Source: Rhinopomastus cyanomelas (taxonomy: Eukaryota; Chordata; Aves; Bucerotiformes; Rhinopomastidae). From it: a stretch of 64,000 nucleotides of DNA. Position numbers and translations under genes: made by a program. Positions 35,061-46,300 of the stretch are shown in pieces. The stretch spans positions 558,001 to 622,000 of the forward strand of contig VXBP01004446.1 of assembly GCA_013400115.1 (NCBI GenBank), read 5' to 3'. The notes beneath the pieces are model-generated. The model made no database searches. It was not told where the DNA came from and worked only from the letters and a program-made list of their open reading frames with translations. Each line of letters begins with the position of its first letter. Within the stretch, counting starts at the first letter, position 1.

Positions 35061-35169
35061 GCCCCTGGCACACAGCCACCCACAGCCACCCTTCCCACCG
35101 GTCGTGTCCTGCGCAAACAAAACGGGCACCGCAGTCGGGACAGTGCTAAATGAATCACGGATTCACAAT

Positions 35170-35576
35170 TAGAGAAGCTATAGATCTTCTGGTCCTACGT
35201 ATGTTACAGACTCGATGGGTGGTACAGGATCTGCATAGGTTACAGAATCCATACACCTTCTAGTTCCATACATCTTACAGCTTTACGTATGCTACAGAAT
35301 CTATATATGTTACAGTCCTATACATGTCATAGAACCTATATATGTTGTAGTCCTCTACATATTACAGAATCTAGATCTCTTATAGTTCTATATCTGTCAT
35401 AGTTCTGTATCTCTTATAGTTCTATAGATGTCATAGAATCATAGAATCCATCGGAAGGGACCTCAAAAAATCATCGCTTATAGCTTTATATATCTTAAAG
35501 TTCTATAGATGTCATACTCCTATATACATTATACTTCTATATCTGTCATACTTCTGTATCTCTTACAGGTCTCTAT
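35170..35576. repeat. Degenerate TATAGTTCTATATCTGTCA array
   Basis: Roughly 18-20 bp units built on TTACAG/TATAG plus TTCTATAT and GTCATA, with a CR1 fragment (35434-35476) inside. Confidence 0.8.
35434..35476 (-). repeat. CR1 fragment inside simple-repeat array
   Basis: CATAGAATCATAGAATCCAT then CGGAAGGGACCTCAAAAAAT; the array motif resumes directly after. Confidence 0.82.
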
Positions 35577-35746
35577 CTCCTCTAGCTCTGCATCTCCTCT
35601 AGCTCTGCATCTCCTCTAGCTCTGTATCTCCTTCTCTAGCTCTGCATCTCCTCTAGCTCTGTATCTCCTCCTCTAGCTCTGTATCTCCTCTAGCTCTGCA
35701 TCTCCTCTAGCTCTGCATCTCCTCTAGCTCTGTATCTCTTACAGCT
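35577..35746. repeat. CT-rich minisatellite, about 17 bp unit, about 10 copies
   Basis: TCTAGCTCTGCATCTCC with GCATC/GTATC alternation. Confidence 0.93.
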
Positions 35747-35775
35747 CTATATATGTTATATTTCTATATATATCT

Positions 35776-36044
35776 TGTGAAGGGTGGGTGTCAGGAGGAT
35801 GGAGCCAGGCTCTGCTCAGTGTCATCTAATGATAGGACAAGGGGCAATGGAGGTGAGCTGGAACAGAGGAGATTCCACATCAATACGAGAAGGAACTTCT
35901 TCCCAGGGAGGGTGACAGAGCACAGCCTTTCCTCATCAGGGAGATGCTCCCCTCCCTTCATCATCTCTGTGGCTCTGCACCGGGCTCTCTCCAGCAGGTC
36001 TGTGTCCTTCTAGGACTGAGGGGCCCAGAACTGGACCCAAGATT
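35776..36044. repeat. CR1 composite, plus piece joined to minus piece
   Basis: 35776-35927 is plus-strand body (GATGGAGCCAGGCTCTGCTC to GGGAGGGTGACAGAGCACAG). It joins at AGC to minus-strand ORF2-end sequence (CCTTTCCTCATCAGGGAGAT) through 36044. The normal 3' tail is absent. Confidence 0.9.
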
Positions 36045-36542
36045 CCTCAACGACTGAGGGCACTGGAGGCTCTTTGCAGGTTTTCCAACACAGACCATCT
36101 TCCCAAAGCCAGTTTTCCCGGGAAAACCGCTTCGGAAGGGTCTGAGTGAGTAATCACTGGACGGCAGTCAGGCTGCTGCAAAGCCTCCAGCATGAAAAAT
36201 AAATGCCTTTGTTCCTGACACAGAATTGGTGCCTTTTAGAGAACAAGCTGGTGGGCTAGTGGCTCCGATGGGAGTAGGGGAAGGTCAACATCAAAGAGCA
36301 GCAAAGCAAAACACTGCATCCAAAAACTCGAGCTTCAGAGATCCCTCCAGTACGGTGTTTATAAAACAAAAACAGCTAACAAAACACAATTATACAATAG
36401 GCTGGGGAAAGAAGCTGTCACGCGGCCAAGGGACACATGAGAGCCTTTTGGTAACAGGACAAATTGGTGACACGTAGAGTTTAATAGTTCAAGCACAACT
36501 GCAGACTTCTCTTGGAAGGTACCACATGGTGGAACTGCTTAC
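36045..36542. other. Unassigned sequence
   Basis: No feature recognised. Confidence 0.3.
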
Positions 36543-36722
36543 ACATGTTCCTGTGCAGCTTGGTCTAGGTGGTCCTGCTGTAGCTGGGGGGCTGGACTGG
36601 ATGGTCTTCCGAGGTCCCTTCCCATCCCTAATGTCTTGGTCTGGGTGGTCCTGCTGTGGCCGGGGGATTGGACTGGATGGTCTCTTGAGGTCCCTCCCAA
36701 GCCCTAGCGCTCAGGGATTCCG
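36543..36722 (+). repeat. CR1 with two terminal modules
   Basis: First tail ends CCCATCCCTAATGTC and continues TTGGTCTGGGTGGTCCTGCT into a second tail; a variant of the duplicated 3' module. Confidence 0.92.
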
Positions 36723-36779
36723 ATCTGGCTCGTCTGGTCGTGTTTGCAGGCTGCTCACGTAAGACCCCCGGTGACAAGG

Positions 36780-37371
36780 CAGGCAGTGATGGATGAAGCA
36801 GGTCTAATTACAGACCTCTTTGTAGGTTTGTCAGAGGCACAAACCCCGCACAAAGGGAACGGTTGCGCGATAAATTAGAGTAAATTACTGTAATAAAAAA
36901 GTTTACTTTTGTTTTTAGATAATCAGCAAATTAATTGCGTTTGTTGCCAGTTTCAGATGTGTAATTAGCACCACATCTGTGCCACTTCCATCAGCTGAGC
37001 GGGGCTCGTTGTGCCGCTCCTGCAGGAATCTCAAGTGTGCTTAATGCATCAACGGCTCACGATGGGGAGGGAGTTCTCACGAGGGGGAAGTTTCGCACAG
37101 TCGATAACCGGGAGAGTGAGTAAATAAATAAAGGCATCGGGCAGCAACCTATGGATTTCACGCGGGCAGATGAGTAGCTGGTGCACAAGGAAGCCTCTCA
37201 AAAACATGAACTAAACCTACATCAAGGGTGGATGTTTGCAAAGGCCAACAGTACCAACCTTGCTGAACGTTCAGCGGAGAGTTTGGACAACAGAAGAGCC
37301 ACTGCTGACGACTCAACAACCATCTCCTGAACAGCACCCAATGGTCTGAACTGTCCTCGCTAGCGAGTCAC
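36780..37371. other. Unique AT-richer block, possible conserved noncoding element
   Basis: 36800-37010 contains TAATTGCGTTTGTTGCCAGT and GTGTAATTAGCACCACATCT, with no repeat family. Conservation cannot be tested here. Confidence 0.25.
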
Positions 37372-37835
37372 ACAATCAGAGCATTAGAGATTGAGGGACC
37401 TCGAGAGATCATCCCGTCCAATCCCCCTGCCACAGCAGGATCCCCTAGATGCAGTCATTAGGGATTGAAGGGACCTCCAAAGATCAGCCAGTCCAATCCC
37501 TCTGCCACAGCAGGATCCCCTAGATCCAGTCCCACAGGAACATGGCCAAGCAGGTTTTAAACATCTCCAGAGAAGGAGACTCCACAACCCCCCTGGGCAG
37601 CCCCTTCCAGGGCTCTGTCACCCTCACCAGGAAGAAGTTAATTCTCAGATTGATGCAGAACCTTCTCTGTTCCAGCTGACACCCACTGCCCCTTGTCCTG
37701 TCATTAGATGCCCCTGAGCAGAGCCTGGCTCCATCCTGCTGACACCCACCCTTCACATCTTTATCAACACGAATGAGGTCACCCCTCAGTGTCTGTTTTT
37801 TCAAGCTCAAGCCACCCAGCTCCTCAGCCCTTCGT
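37372..37835 (-). repeat. CR1 3' end with duplicated terminal module, long copy
   Basis: Tail, joint CAGTCATTAGGGATTG, second tail, full body to TTATCAACACGAATGAGGTC and beyond. Confidence 0.95.
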
Positions 37836-38259
37836 TACCCAATTCTAAAGCGATCCCCAGAGCCCTGTGCAGACCTTTGCTTCAGCAGCATCATCAATTC
37901 TTCACGGTCATCCCCTTCCTGCTATTTTTCCCTCTACTTCCAACTTCTCCATTTCAAGAAACTCAGCACGTTTGTTAACAGACTTCACGAAGCTGCTGAT
38001 GAAATCGTGGGGAAACAAAATCACTGGAAACAGAAGTCATCAGAGGATGATTAGTCTGCAGAGCGGAAAGCGAAGCCAACAAACCCCACGCAAACGGTTT
38101 GTCCCCAGTGACGAAGTGTCGGAAGGGTCCTGCTCCGGCTGAGACTCCACTGGGCATCCGACAGTGTCATCGCGACCTCTACTGGAAGCACGAAGCATCT
38201 GCAGGCGGCAACCCTCGGAACAGCCGCAGGATCGGAGTTGGAGCGAGCTGGGGGTCTTC
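37836..38259. other. Unassigned sequence
   Basis: No feature recognised. Confidence 0.3.
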
Positions 38260-38523
38260 ACTTTGAGGAGGACGAGGCTGCGACCTCATCGCGCTCTGCA
38301 GCTCTCTGAAAGGACCCTAGAGATGGTGCTGCTGGGCTCTGCTCACAACTCATCAGCGACAGAACCAGAGGGAAGGGCTTCAAGCTTCAACAGGGGAGGT
38401 TTATAATGCACTGCCCCCATCCCTGGATGAGTGTAGAAATCACTTAGATGTGGTGTTGGGGGATCTGGTTTAGGGGTGACCTTGCAGAGTAGGGCTGCTG
38501 GTCGGACTCGATGATCCCACCAC
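38260..38523 (+). repeat. Older CR1 subfamily copy
   Basis: GGAGGACGAGGCTGCGACCT, GGGGGATCTGGTTTAGGGGT and GGTCGGACTCGATGATCCCA. Confidence 0.9.
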
Positions 38524-39115
38524 TCTCACTGTTACCCAAACGTGCTCAGCAGCTTGCAGGACCAGGCACGAACCACAGCACCAAGCCAGAACAGAGCCTT
38601 TCCAAGGGAAAAGCTGCACAACCCAGCTGTTTGGTTACCTGACGTTGCACAGCTCAGTAAAGACCACTGAGAATTCTTCCTACAGAACTGGACAGCACAT
38701 TTGCAGCAAAGACACCACTAGCTCAGCTGGAAAAGCCTTGGGAAAAGTCTTACCTTACACGGAGGAGACACCTGAAACCCAGATTTGCAGCCTGAAGTGT
38801 TTTTTCCCGCTAAGGATGACCTTCTCTTTTCAGTTCAGTGCCTCAGAGCTCTCCCTTCTGACCTGATTTTGTCCGTGAGAAATGCCAGAGCTTCAGTGGA
38901 GTCATTTGAGCTCCTGCAAGAGAAGAACTGAAGTAAAAAATGAAGGCACTCAACATTCCAGAGCAGGAATGCTGGGGCAGGACCTGAGAAGCCTGGCAAG
39001 GCTCGAGGTGAGGGGAAGCCCCAGAACTGCCAGTCTCTAGACAAACTGCGCTTGGCTTTCCTACAAATCATTCTGTGCTAACGACATGAAGTTAAAGCTC
39101 ATTCAGACTAAGCAC
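38524..39115. other. Unassigned sequence
   Basis: No feature recognised. Confidence 0.3.
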
Positions 39116-39290
39116 TACAGAGCCCTGGAAGGGGCTGCCCAGGGTGGGTGTGGAGTCTCCTTCCCTGGAGATGTTTCAAACCCACCTGGGCATGTTCCTG
39201 TGCAACTGGATCTAGGGGATCCTGCCGTGGCAGGGGAATTGGACTGGATGATCTTTCGAGGTCCCTTCCAATCCCTAATGATCTGGATCC
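39116..39290 (+). repeat. CR1 3' fragment
   Basis: AGCCCTGGAAGGGGCTGCCC to CCAATCCCTAATGATCTGG. Confidence 0.94.
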
Positions 39291-39522
39291 TGTGAAGTCT
39301 TCATTTTGCTCTGGCCCAACCCAGGGTGTCTAACAGGACTCACCTTCAGTGCTATCACGGGGCTAGAGGACACTCAAATCAGATTTCAGCCTTGGTTTGA
39401 AACAAGACAACAACTGCCTTCTGGTGACAGGCACCGCAAGGCACAGCTGGACAAAGAAGTCTCTTGGATGAACTACTGTCTCTTCTTTCCCTGCCCTAGA
39501 AACTTCGAGTGAATGTTTGGGG

Positions 39523-39880
39523 TTTTTTTTTTTTTTCACAGAATCACAGAACATTAGAGATTGGAAGTGACCTCGAATGACCATCCAGCCCAATCTCCTG
39601 CCACAGCAGGATCACCTAGATCCAGCCACACAGGAATACTGCCAGGCAAGGTTTTAAATGTCTCCAGAGAAGAAGATTCCACAACTCCGCTGGGGCAGCC
39701 CCCTTCCAGGGCTCTGTCACCCTCTGGACTGGGAAGAAGGTCCTTCTCACACTGATGTGGAACCTCCTCTGTTCCAGCTGACACCCGCTGCCCCTTGTCC
39801 TATCATTAGATGCCCCTGAGCAGAGCCTGGCTCCATCCTCCTGCCACCCACCCTTCACAGAGTTATAAGCAGTAATGGGA
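39523..39880 (-). repeat. CR1 3' end preceded by a T14 run
   Basis: 39523-39536 is 14 T. The CR1 starts at 39537 (CACAGAATCACAGAACATTA) and runs to the AGTTATAAGCAGTAATGGG region. Read on the minus strand the copy ends in A14, unusual because avian CR1s normally end in an octamer repeat without poly(A). Confidence 0.93.
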
Positions 39881-40446
39881 TCATCACTGCAGACAGTAAG
39901 CAGGAGAAGGTCTGTGCAGAGCAGGAGTCCTGACGCGGCAGTGGGCTTAGGGCACTACCCAGCAGTTCTGCAGTCCAGCACTGAAGATGTCTGGAACCAA
40001 AGGGTTAACTGCATGAAACGAATCCCCGCGGACCTGTCTGGTTTTGCAGCACCACCAGTACAGCAGCAGTGACTCCAGACCCTGATGCTTTCTTCTAATA
40101 GTTTTAGAAGATGGAGCTATCTCAGTGCATTTATGTCAGTCCCAAGAGGAGGCTGCGTGATGATTTGATCTGCCGCAGCTCAGAGGGCAGGAGAGCAGCT
40201 AATGGGGCACTAGCACTGACAGCAAATCTCTCCCCTCCTCCGTCCCCTCCTTCCAGAGGTGGCAAGTACCACTAAATAAGGACTGCAAGCAGCGTCCTAG
40301 AGCCAGCTGCCACTAAATGGTTTTTCCAGCAGGACTGGTATCCAAGTCACTGCTGCTGTTTATACAAACAGTGATCCACGGCCACCAAGCAGAAAGCCAC
40401 TCACACTGCTCTCCTGTACCTCAAAGTTCACTTGAGACATAAAGGC
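39881..40446. other. Unassigned sequence
   Basis: No feature recognised. Confidence 0.3.
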
Positions 40447-40544
40447 TTCAACAGAGGAGAAAGGGCACAAACTAGAGCCTTGAACAGAGGAGAAAGGGCA
40501 CAAACTAGAGCCTTGAACAGAGGAAAGAGGGTAAAACCAGAGTC
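40447..40544. repeat. Minisatellite, 33 bp unit, 3 copies
   Basis: Units at 40447, 40480 and 40513: TTGAACAGAGGAGAAAGGGC then ACAAACTAGAGCC. Confidence 0.92.
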
Positions 40545-40798
40545 TGAAAAGACCACGTGAAGCCTTACTTTCATCTTCAGTATCTCTCTGCCAAAGGAAA
40601 GCTTAGCTGAGCTTCCCTTCAGCACAGAAACTGCCCACAGCCGAGTCACTCCCTGTGATGCACACGCTCAGCACGATAAAGCTGAATTTTAGTCGACTTT
40701 GGCAGCAGATGGCTCTAAAATAAGTGTTACTCTGCTTTCCACTACGTGGGAAATCACGTCTTCTTTCATATTACCTATCTGGTGACAGGGGAAGAACC

Positions 40799-40920
40799 AT
40801 CAAATCATCATGGCTGGAAAGGACCTCCAGGATCACATGGGGGATTGGACGAGATGATCTCCTGAGGTCTTTTCCAATCCCTCATGTTCTGAGATCATCA
40901 AGTCCAGCCCTCATGCCAAG
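40799..40920. repeat. Nested CR1s, plus tail inside an older minus copy
   Basis: Minus-strand tail AATCATCATGGCTGGAAAGG is interrupted after ATCA by a plus-strand tail (about 40838-40893, CATGGGGGATTGGACGAGAT to CTCATGTTCTGAG), then resumes at ATCATCAAGTCCAGCCCTCA. Confidence 0.8.
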
Positions 40921-41449
40921 AGCTCCCTAACCACGGCCTCAAGTGCTCCAGCTACCAAAGGTCAGACTCCGAGTGCCAAGCGATCAGCTACTCCGGGCTG
41001 ACTAATGCTCTCAGAAGCACGTTTGCTCCACCAAGCACTCGGGTGCCTGTAGTCCTGTCTCTGCTCGACTGCAGATCTCTGCAGCTCCCTCCTTGCTTCG
41101 CTGAGAGCCGTGAGGTTTTACAAAATCAAGCCACCAGTCTCTACCTCGCTCCTCAAGCCGCGCATCCGCAGAGCTCGGAGAAGCTTTGAAGAAGACCATT
41201 GATGACTGGCTTTTGAGATGGCAGCGCCGAGCCCTGGCAGGCAAACGCGCTCGCACGGCAGTCTGCAGCCACCCAGAGCTTGTGAAAACGTCACTCTGAA
41301 GGGTTCTGTCTTCTCCTGACCGCACAGAACACCCCGTTTTTGTGGGGGGAGAAGCAGAGCACAGGTCTGACACAAACCAGCACGCACACAGACCAGCAGA
41401 CGTACCACACACGTCTGTGCCAGCCTCAGACTAGAGACAGCAACTGTTC

Positions 41450-41807
41450 TGCCTGACCTGTGAAGACTGCCTTCCTGATGTCCAGTCTAACCCTCCCCTG
41501 CTGGAGCTTGAAGCCCTGCCCTCCGCTTCTGTCACCCATGACCTGTCAGAAGAGCCCAGCACCAACATCTCTGCACTGTCCCTTCTGACGCCAATCACAG
41601 AACGGGAGAGACTGGAAGGGACCTCCAAAGATCATCCAGTCCAACCCCCTGCCACAGCAGGATCCCCTAGACCCAGTCACACAGGAACACGTCCTGGTGG
41701 GTTTGAAGGGTCTCCAGAGAAGGAGACTCCACAACCTCCCAAGGCAGCCCCTTCCAAGGCTCTGCCACCCTCACGGGGAAGAAGGTCCTTCTCAGATTGA
41801 CGTGGGA
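41450..41807 (-). repeat. Older CR1 body followed by a young CR1
   Basis: 41450-41582 is older (GATGTCCAGTCTAACCCTCC, CAGAAGAGCCCAGCACCAAC). 41593-41807 is a young 3' end up to TCTCAGATTGACGTGGGA. Confidence 0.9.
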
Positions 41808-42458
41808 TAATAAACACTAAACAAACACCACTTGAAAGCTTGCAAAACGAGAACCTGAGTGTTGCCCCAGCAAAGACATACAAACAAACATTCACGTGTT
41901 TTACTGATCTAACACAAAATGCTCTCTGTAAAGAGTGGGCATGAAAATCAGTTCCAGGCAACAGGATCACCTGCGGACACACTTTGCACAAAATCATGAC
42001 ATTTCTTCACTAAACCCCACTTGTATCTGCATTTCAGATAGTCATGGCATTTCAAACCTTCCTGTATTTGTATTTCAGATCCACAAAATCACTCCTACAG
42101 ATTTTTTCGCCCTTCACTTCCAATAGGAATTTAATTAGGACAGGTAAAAGATTTGAGAGATGTTGCAACAACAGGAACCTGTTTCAAGTAAGGAATTGAC
42201 ATCAGGTTTTATTTCTGGTCATTTACATGGCTGAGATACCCATTAAAAATGAATTCATTATGAAGCTTCACAGAGTCCACTTCAGCAAAACCTTTGCTTT
42301 CCCTCCACTTCAATAAATCTCTAGAACTGTTGCTCAAAGGGTGTCACAGGTCTCTACTGGAAATACTTCTAAGGATAGAAGGAGAGTGCCATTACTGTTC
42401 TGCTTCAGAAGCCAGGCCCTGCTATCAGGAAAGACTTGGCTTGGCCACACACACACAC
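41808..42458. other. Unassigned sequence
   Basis: AT-rich unique DNA with a short internal similarity (TCTGCATTTCAGATAG / TTTGTATTTCAGATCC near 42026 and 42067). No gene seen. Confidence 0.3.
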
Positions 42459-42705
42459 AGAACCACAGAACATTGGGGACTGGAAGGGACCTGGAGAGAT
42501 CATCCAGTCCAATCCCAATGCCACAGCAGGATCCCCTAGACCGAGTCGCACAGGAACACGGCCAGTTGGGTTTGAAACGTATACGTTCAGGTGCAGTACC
42601 ATACAGAGAACATTAGGGTTTGGAAGGGGCCTTGCAAGATGATCCAGTCCAATCCCCCTGCCAGGGCAGGATCCCCCAGATCCAGTCGCACGGGAACATG
42701 TCCAT
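42459..42705 (-). repeat. Two CR1 tails in the same orientation
   Basis: 42459-42580 (after a short CACACA run) and 42603-42705 (CATTAGGGTTTGGAAGGGGC to CACGGGAACATGTCCAT), just downstream of the USP25 poly(A) site. Confidence 0.93.
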
Positions 42706-42929
42706 CAGTAAAGAACACACAAAGCACCCCAAAGCAGCGCAGAACGCTGAGACAGCTTTGCAATCCACTCATGTACAGTCATCTCTTGACCACCTGTAAC
42801 TGAAGTGGCCACAAGCCCTGAAGCAGCTCGACTATAAAACCAAGTGACTCATCGCCACGCTGCATCTCTTCTAAAAATACCCGTATGTGACACTCCTGTA
42901 CGAGGCATCTGCTTGCAAACACACAAGTA

Positions 42930-43344
42930 GCCATAAATAAAACTTTATTCTTTCATTTCATTTACAAGCTACCGAGTACCATGTATTCACACAGCACTGG
43001 ACACTTAGAGGAGGTGCAGTCACAAAAGGACCCAGACAGCTGTCGGTAAAGTAAAGGACCTCGGGAGAAAAGCAAAGTAATACTGTGGTAGATGAAGTGG
43101 CCGCAATGCGCTGGCACGTTGCATCGACTCCGGCGGCAGCGCCCGAGCGCCACGCGGTTCTCGCTCAGCTTTCATCGCCTGCAGTCTGGCTACTCTGTAC
43201 AGTCATTTCTCTCTTGCAGGTATTTAAAATTTAAAAAACAAAAAAGTTAAAAACTATAGCAGCAACAAGCAAACCCTGTGACAGGAAGGCAAGGTTTAAG
43301 AACTAAAAAAGTTTATACAATGTGCTCGGGAAGGCCGCAGCCTT
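42930..43344 (-). other. USP25: USP25 3'UTR (inferred end)
   Basis: About 415 bases between the stop and the inferred cleavage zone (roughly 42928-42940). It is A/U-rich around 43220-43260 on the plus strand and otherwise has no repeat. The end is inferred from the poly(A) signal and the GU-rich element; longer 3'UTR forms cannot be excluded. Confidence 0.65.
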
Positions 43345-46300
43345 TCATCTTCCGTCGGCCGGAGTCCGGCTGAGCGAGAGCATGATGCGGGCGTATCGCT
43401 CACACAGTTCGTGCGTGGAGTAGGACGGCAGCTTTGGCGGGTCGTTGAAACCTTTGATCTCTGTGGAGCAGTCCAGCAGTTTTGGCAGGAAGTCCGTCAG
43501 CTTCTCTTGCAAGTTAGCTACAAAGAAATCGAGGAGAGCACCCGTGAGCGTCTACACCTGCAGGCGGAATCGCCCAGTACTGGCATTTCCTAATTAGGGG
43601 CTGGGAAAAGGAGAAGTCTCAGTCTGAAAAATCCACTTCAGGTCTGCCAGCACTAACTGGGGCAATTAATAACAACCACCCAAGAGCAACCACCCAAGAG
43701 CAACAGCCACAGAATCACAGAACATTAGGGATTGGAAGGGACCTTTAAAGACCATCCAGTCCAACCCTCCTGCCACAGCAGGATCACCTAGATCCAGTTA
43801 TTAGGGATTGGAAGGGACCTCGAAAGACCATCCAGTCCCATCCCCCTGCCACAGCAGGATCCCCTAGATCCAGTCATTAGGGATTGGAAGGGACCTCAAA
43901 AGACCATCCAGTCCTATCCCCCTGCCACAGCAGGATCCCCTAGATCCAGTCATTAGGGATTGGAAGGGACCTCAAAAGACCATCCAGTCCTATCCCCCTG
44001 CCACAGCAGGACCACCATAATCAATTCCTAGTAAGATGTTTACAGCTTGCACCCTTCAGATGGTCCAGCCACACAAACGTTTTTCCCATGCAAAAAGCAT
44101 GTTTCATTTCACACCCATCACCCCTTGTCCTATCATTAGATGACACTGAGCAGAGCCTGGCTCCATCCTCCTGACACCCACCCTTCACATATTTATAAAC
44201 ACAGTCTCCTCCAAGCTCAAGAGCCCCAGCTCCCTCAGCCTTTCCTCAGAAGGGAGATGCTCCACTCATTTCACCATCCCTGTGGCTCTGCGCTGGACTC
44301 TCTCCAGCAGCTCTGTGTCCTTCTTGAACTCATGGGCCCAGAACTGGACACAACATTCCAGCTGTGGTCTCACCAGGGCTGAGTACAGGGGGAGGAGAAC
44401 CTCTCTCGATCTGCTAACCACCCCAGGATGCCACTGGCCTTCTTGGCCACAAGGGCACATTGCTGGCTCACGGTCATCCTGCTGTCCAGCAGGACCCCCA
44501 GGTCCCTTCAAGGCTCAAAAGTCACAGGCTGACTGAAAACAGCACATTTAATACAACAGGTGCACAGGGGCCTTTCACCTCTGACGAACAGATCACTTAC
44601 GTTCCATTTCTTGTCCAAGGTAGGAACACCAACGGTTTCTCATGTCTTCCACAGCAACGATATCTTTCTCTTCCATTTCATCCACCAGCAGCAACGGCAA
44701 ACACGGCACAATAAGCTCATTCATAATGATCAGGCCATTGTTTACCTCCTGATCATCTCCCGACTCAAAGAGTGCTGCAGCATGTTCATTTAGCTTCTTC
44801 GCAAGCCACCACAAGAAAGGAAAGTCTTTCAGTACACAGCATTTCACATCGTGCCACACACCAGCCCGCTGCTTCAAAGCACAGCCTTCCTGCACGGCTA
44901 CCCAGGAGCCGGCGGCAACCGCAGCCGCCCTCTGAGGCTGACAACAATGATGCCAGTGCTCCAGCAACCCACTTGTGCTGCTCCTCACACCACTTAGCCT
45001 GATGCCTGCAACTCAGCCTTTCCAGCTGCTCTTTTTAAGACTGAGGGCTTCACACCTGCCTTTGTTTTCTCACTTGCTACAAGTGATGTGATCAAGGACA
45101 ACACCTCTTTGTCTTCTGGTGATGCCTTTTGCAGTTACTTGTCTCCCCACGGAAGGGTGGCACCAGGGCCAGTGCTCACCGGCGCTATCAGCTGCTGCTA
45201 CCAGCTGCTGCTCCGGTCTAGCCCAGGTATCCCGCGCGCCGTTTACCATCGCAAAGGTGACTGATTAGTCTAAAAACCCCTGGAACAGTGGTTTTCTTCT
45301 TTCCTTACACACATCTAACTACCACCCTGCTAACGAAAGGGGTTTACGGTTGGGTTTCACGACGGCAACACTTTCCTACTCAGCTGTGTTAAAGCTACGC
45401 AACCAGGTCAACCTTTTGCAACGTGCTTCCCCCTTCACTTACTAGCAAACATTCACGTCTGTAGTGAGATATCAGCTCTTCATCGTGCCCTCTGTACGGG
45501 CCTTTGGACAAGAGTTCTTTGTTATTCTGGTAAGCATAGATAAGGTAGAGCAAGGCCTCCATGTAGCTGAAGTAAAGAAGCACAAGTATTAGATGTGACA
45601 TCCTGGTACCATCTCTTTCAAGGTAACTACTGTGCTCTTCAGAGGACATGCAACTGTCCTCTGACTGTCTGACTCTTGAGTCCACACCTGCCAGTCTCCT
45701 GAGGCTGTTATTTTACCACACAAGGACCCTGCTGACGCCTCTGTCTTTAATCTAACTGCTGAAGACAAACACAAGCCTAACTGGTAACAGGTGAGTAACA
45801 GAGGAGCTACAAAGTGAACAGGTAACAGCCAAGAGAGATCCCTTCTGCGCAGGTTGATGATCTCCCCTTGCACACCACTTCCAACAAACACCTCCAACTA
45901 CCTCTGACGTGGAGGAACCTACAGCTAGCTGCTGTAAGCAGTGCAGGCAGCGACGCTAGGAACAAGCAATTAGAAAGCTCAAAGCTAATTTCTATTCAAG
46001 TAGAAAAGGTTTTGACGTACAGTGCTGAGTTTTAGTTAACAGCAGTCCTATCCCCCTCTCCTCAAGTCCATTTCTCCTACCCACAGAAGCTCTTCATGCC
46101 ACTCATCACCAGGCAGCAGGAAACTTAATGTGAGAGGAAAAGTCTGCAAGGCACAGGAATTGCTAAAGGGGCAGGACGTTCTCTCCCTTTCAATTCTTAG
46201 TTATTTGTGAAATTACAGGTCCTCCCTTGTGGGCAGGGTGTTAGAATCACAGAATCACCCAGGTTGGAAAAGACCCCTGGGATCATCGAGTCCAGCCATC

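Noticed and set aside
34380..35129. 249-codon minus-strand frame
   Set aside because: Lies in CpG-rich DNA with open frames on both strands at once; no recognisable motif.
1..42930. miR-99a / let-7c / miR-125b cluster expected downstream of USP25
   Set aside because: Looked by eye for the mature let-7c, miR-99a and miR-125b sequences on both strands and did not see them; they probably lie further away.
1..43000. tRNA, rRNA, endogenous retrovirus LTRs
   Set aside because: No tRNA box A/B pattern, rRNA segment or LTR with primer-binding site was recognised by reading; a tRNAscan or RepeatMasker run would settle it.
44797..44988. Open frame running upstream of the USP25 exon at 44601-44796, as a possible alternative exon extension
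   Set aside because: The acceptor at 44797-44798 is supported by the family junction (CLL|KLNE), and the upstream codons resemble no USP25 or USP28 sequence I know.
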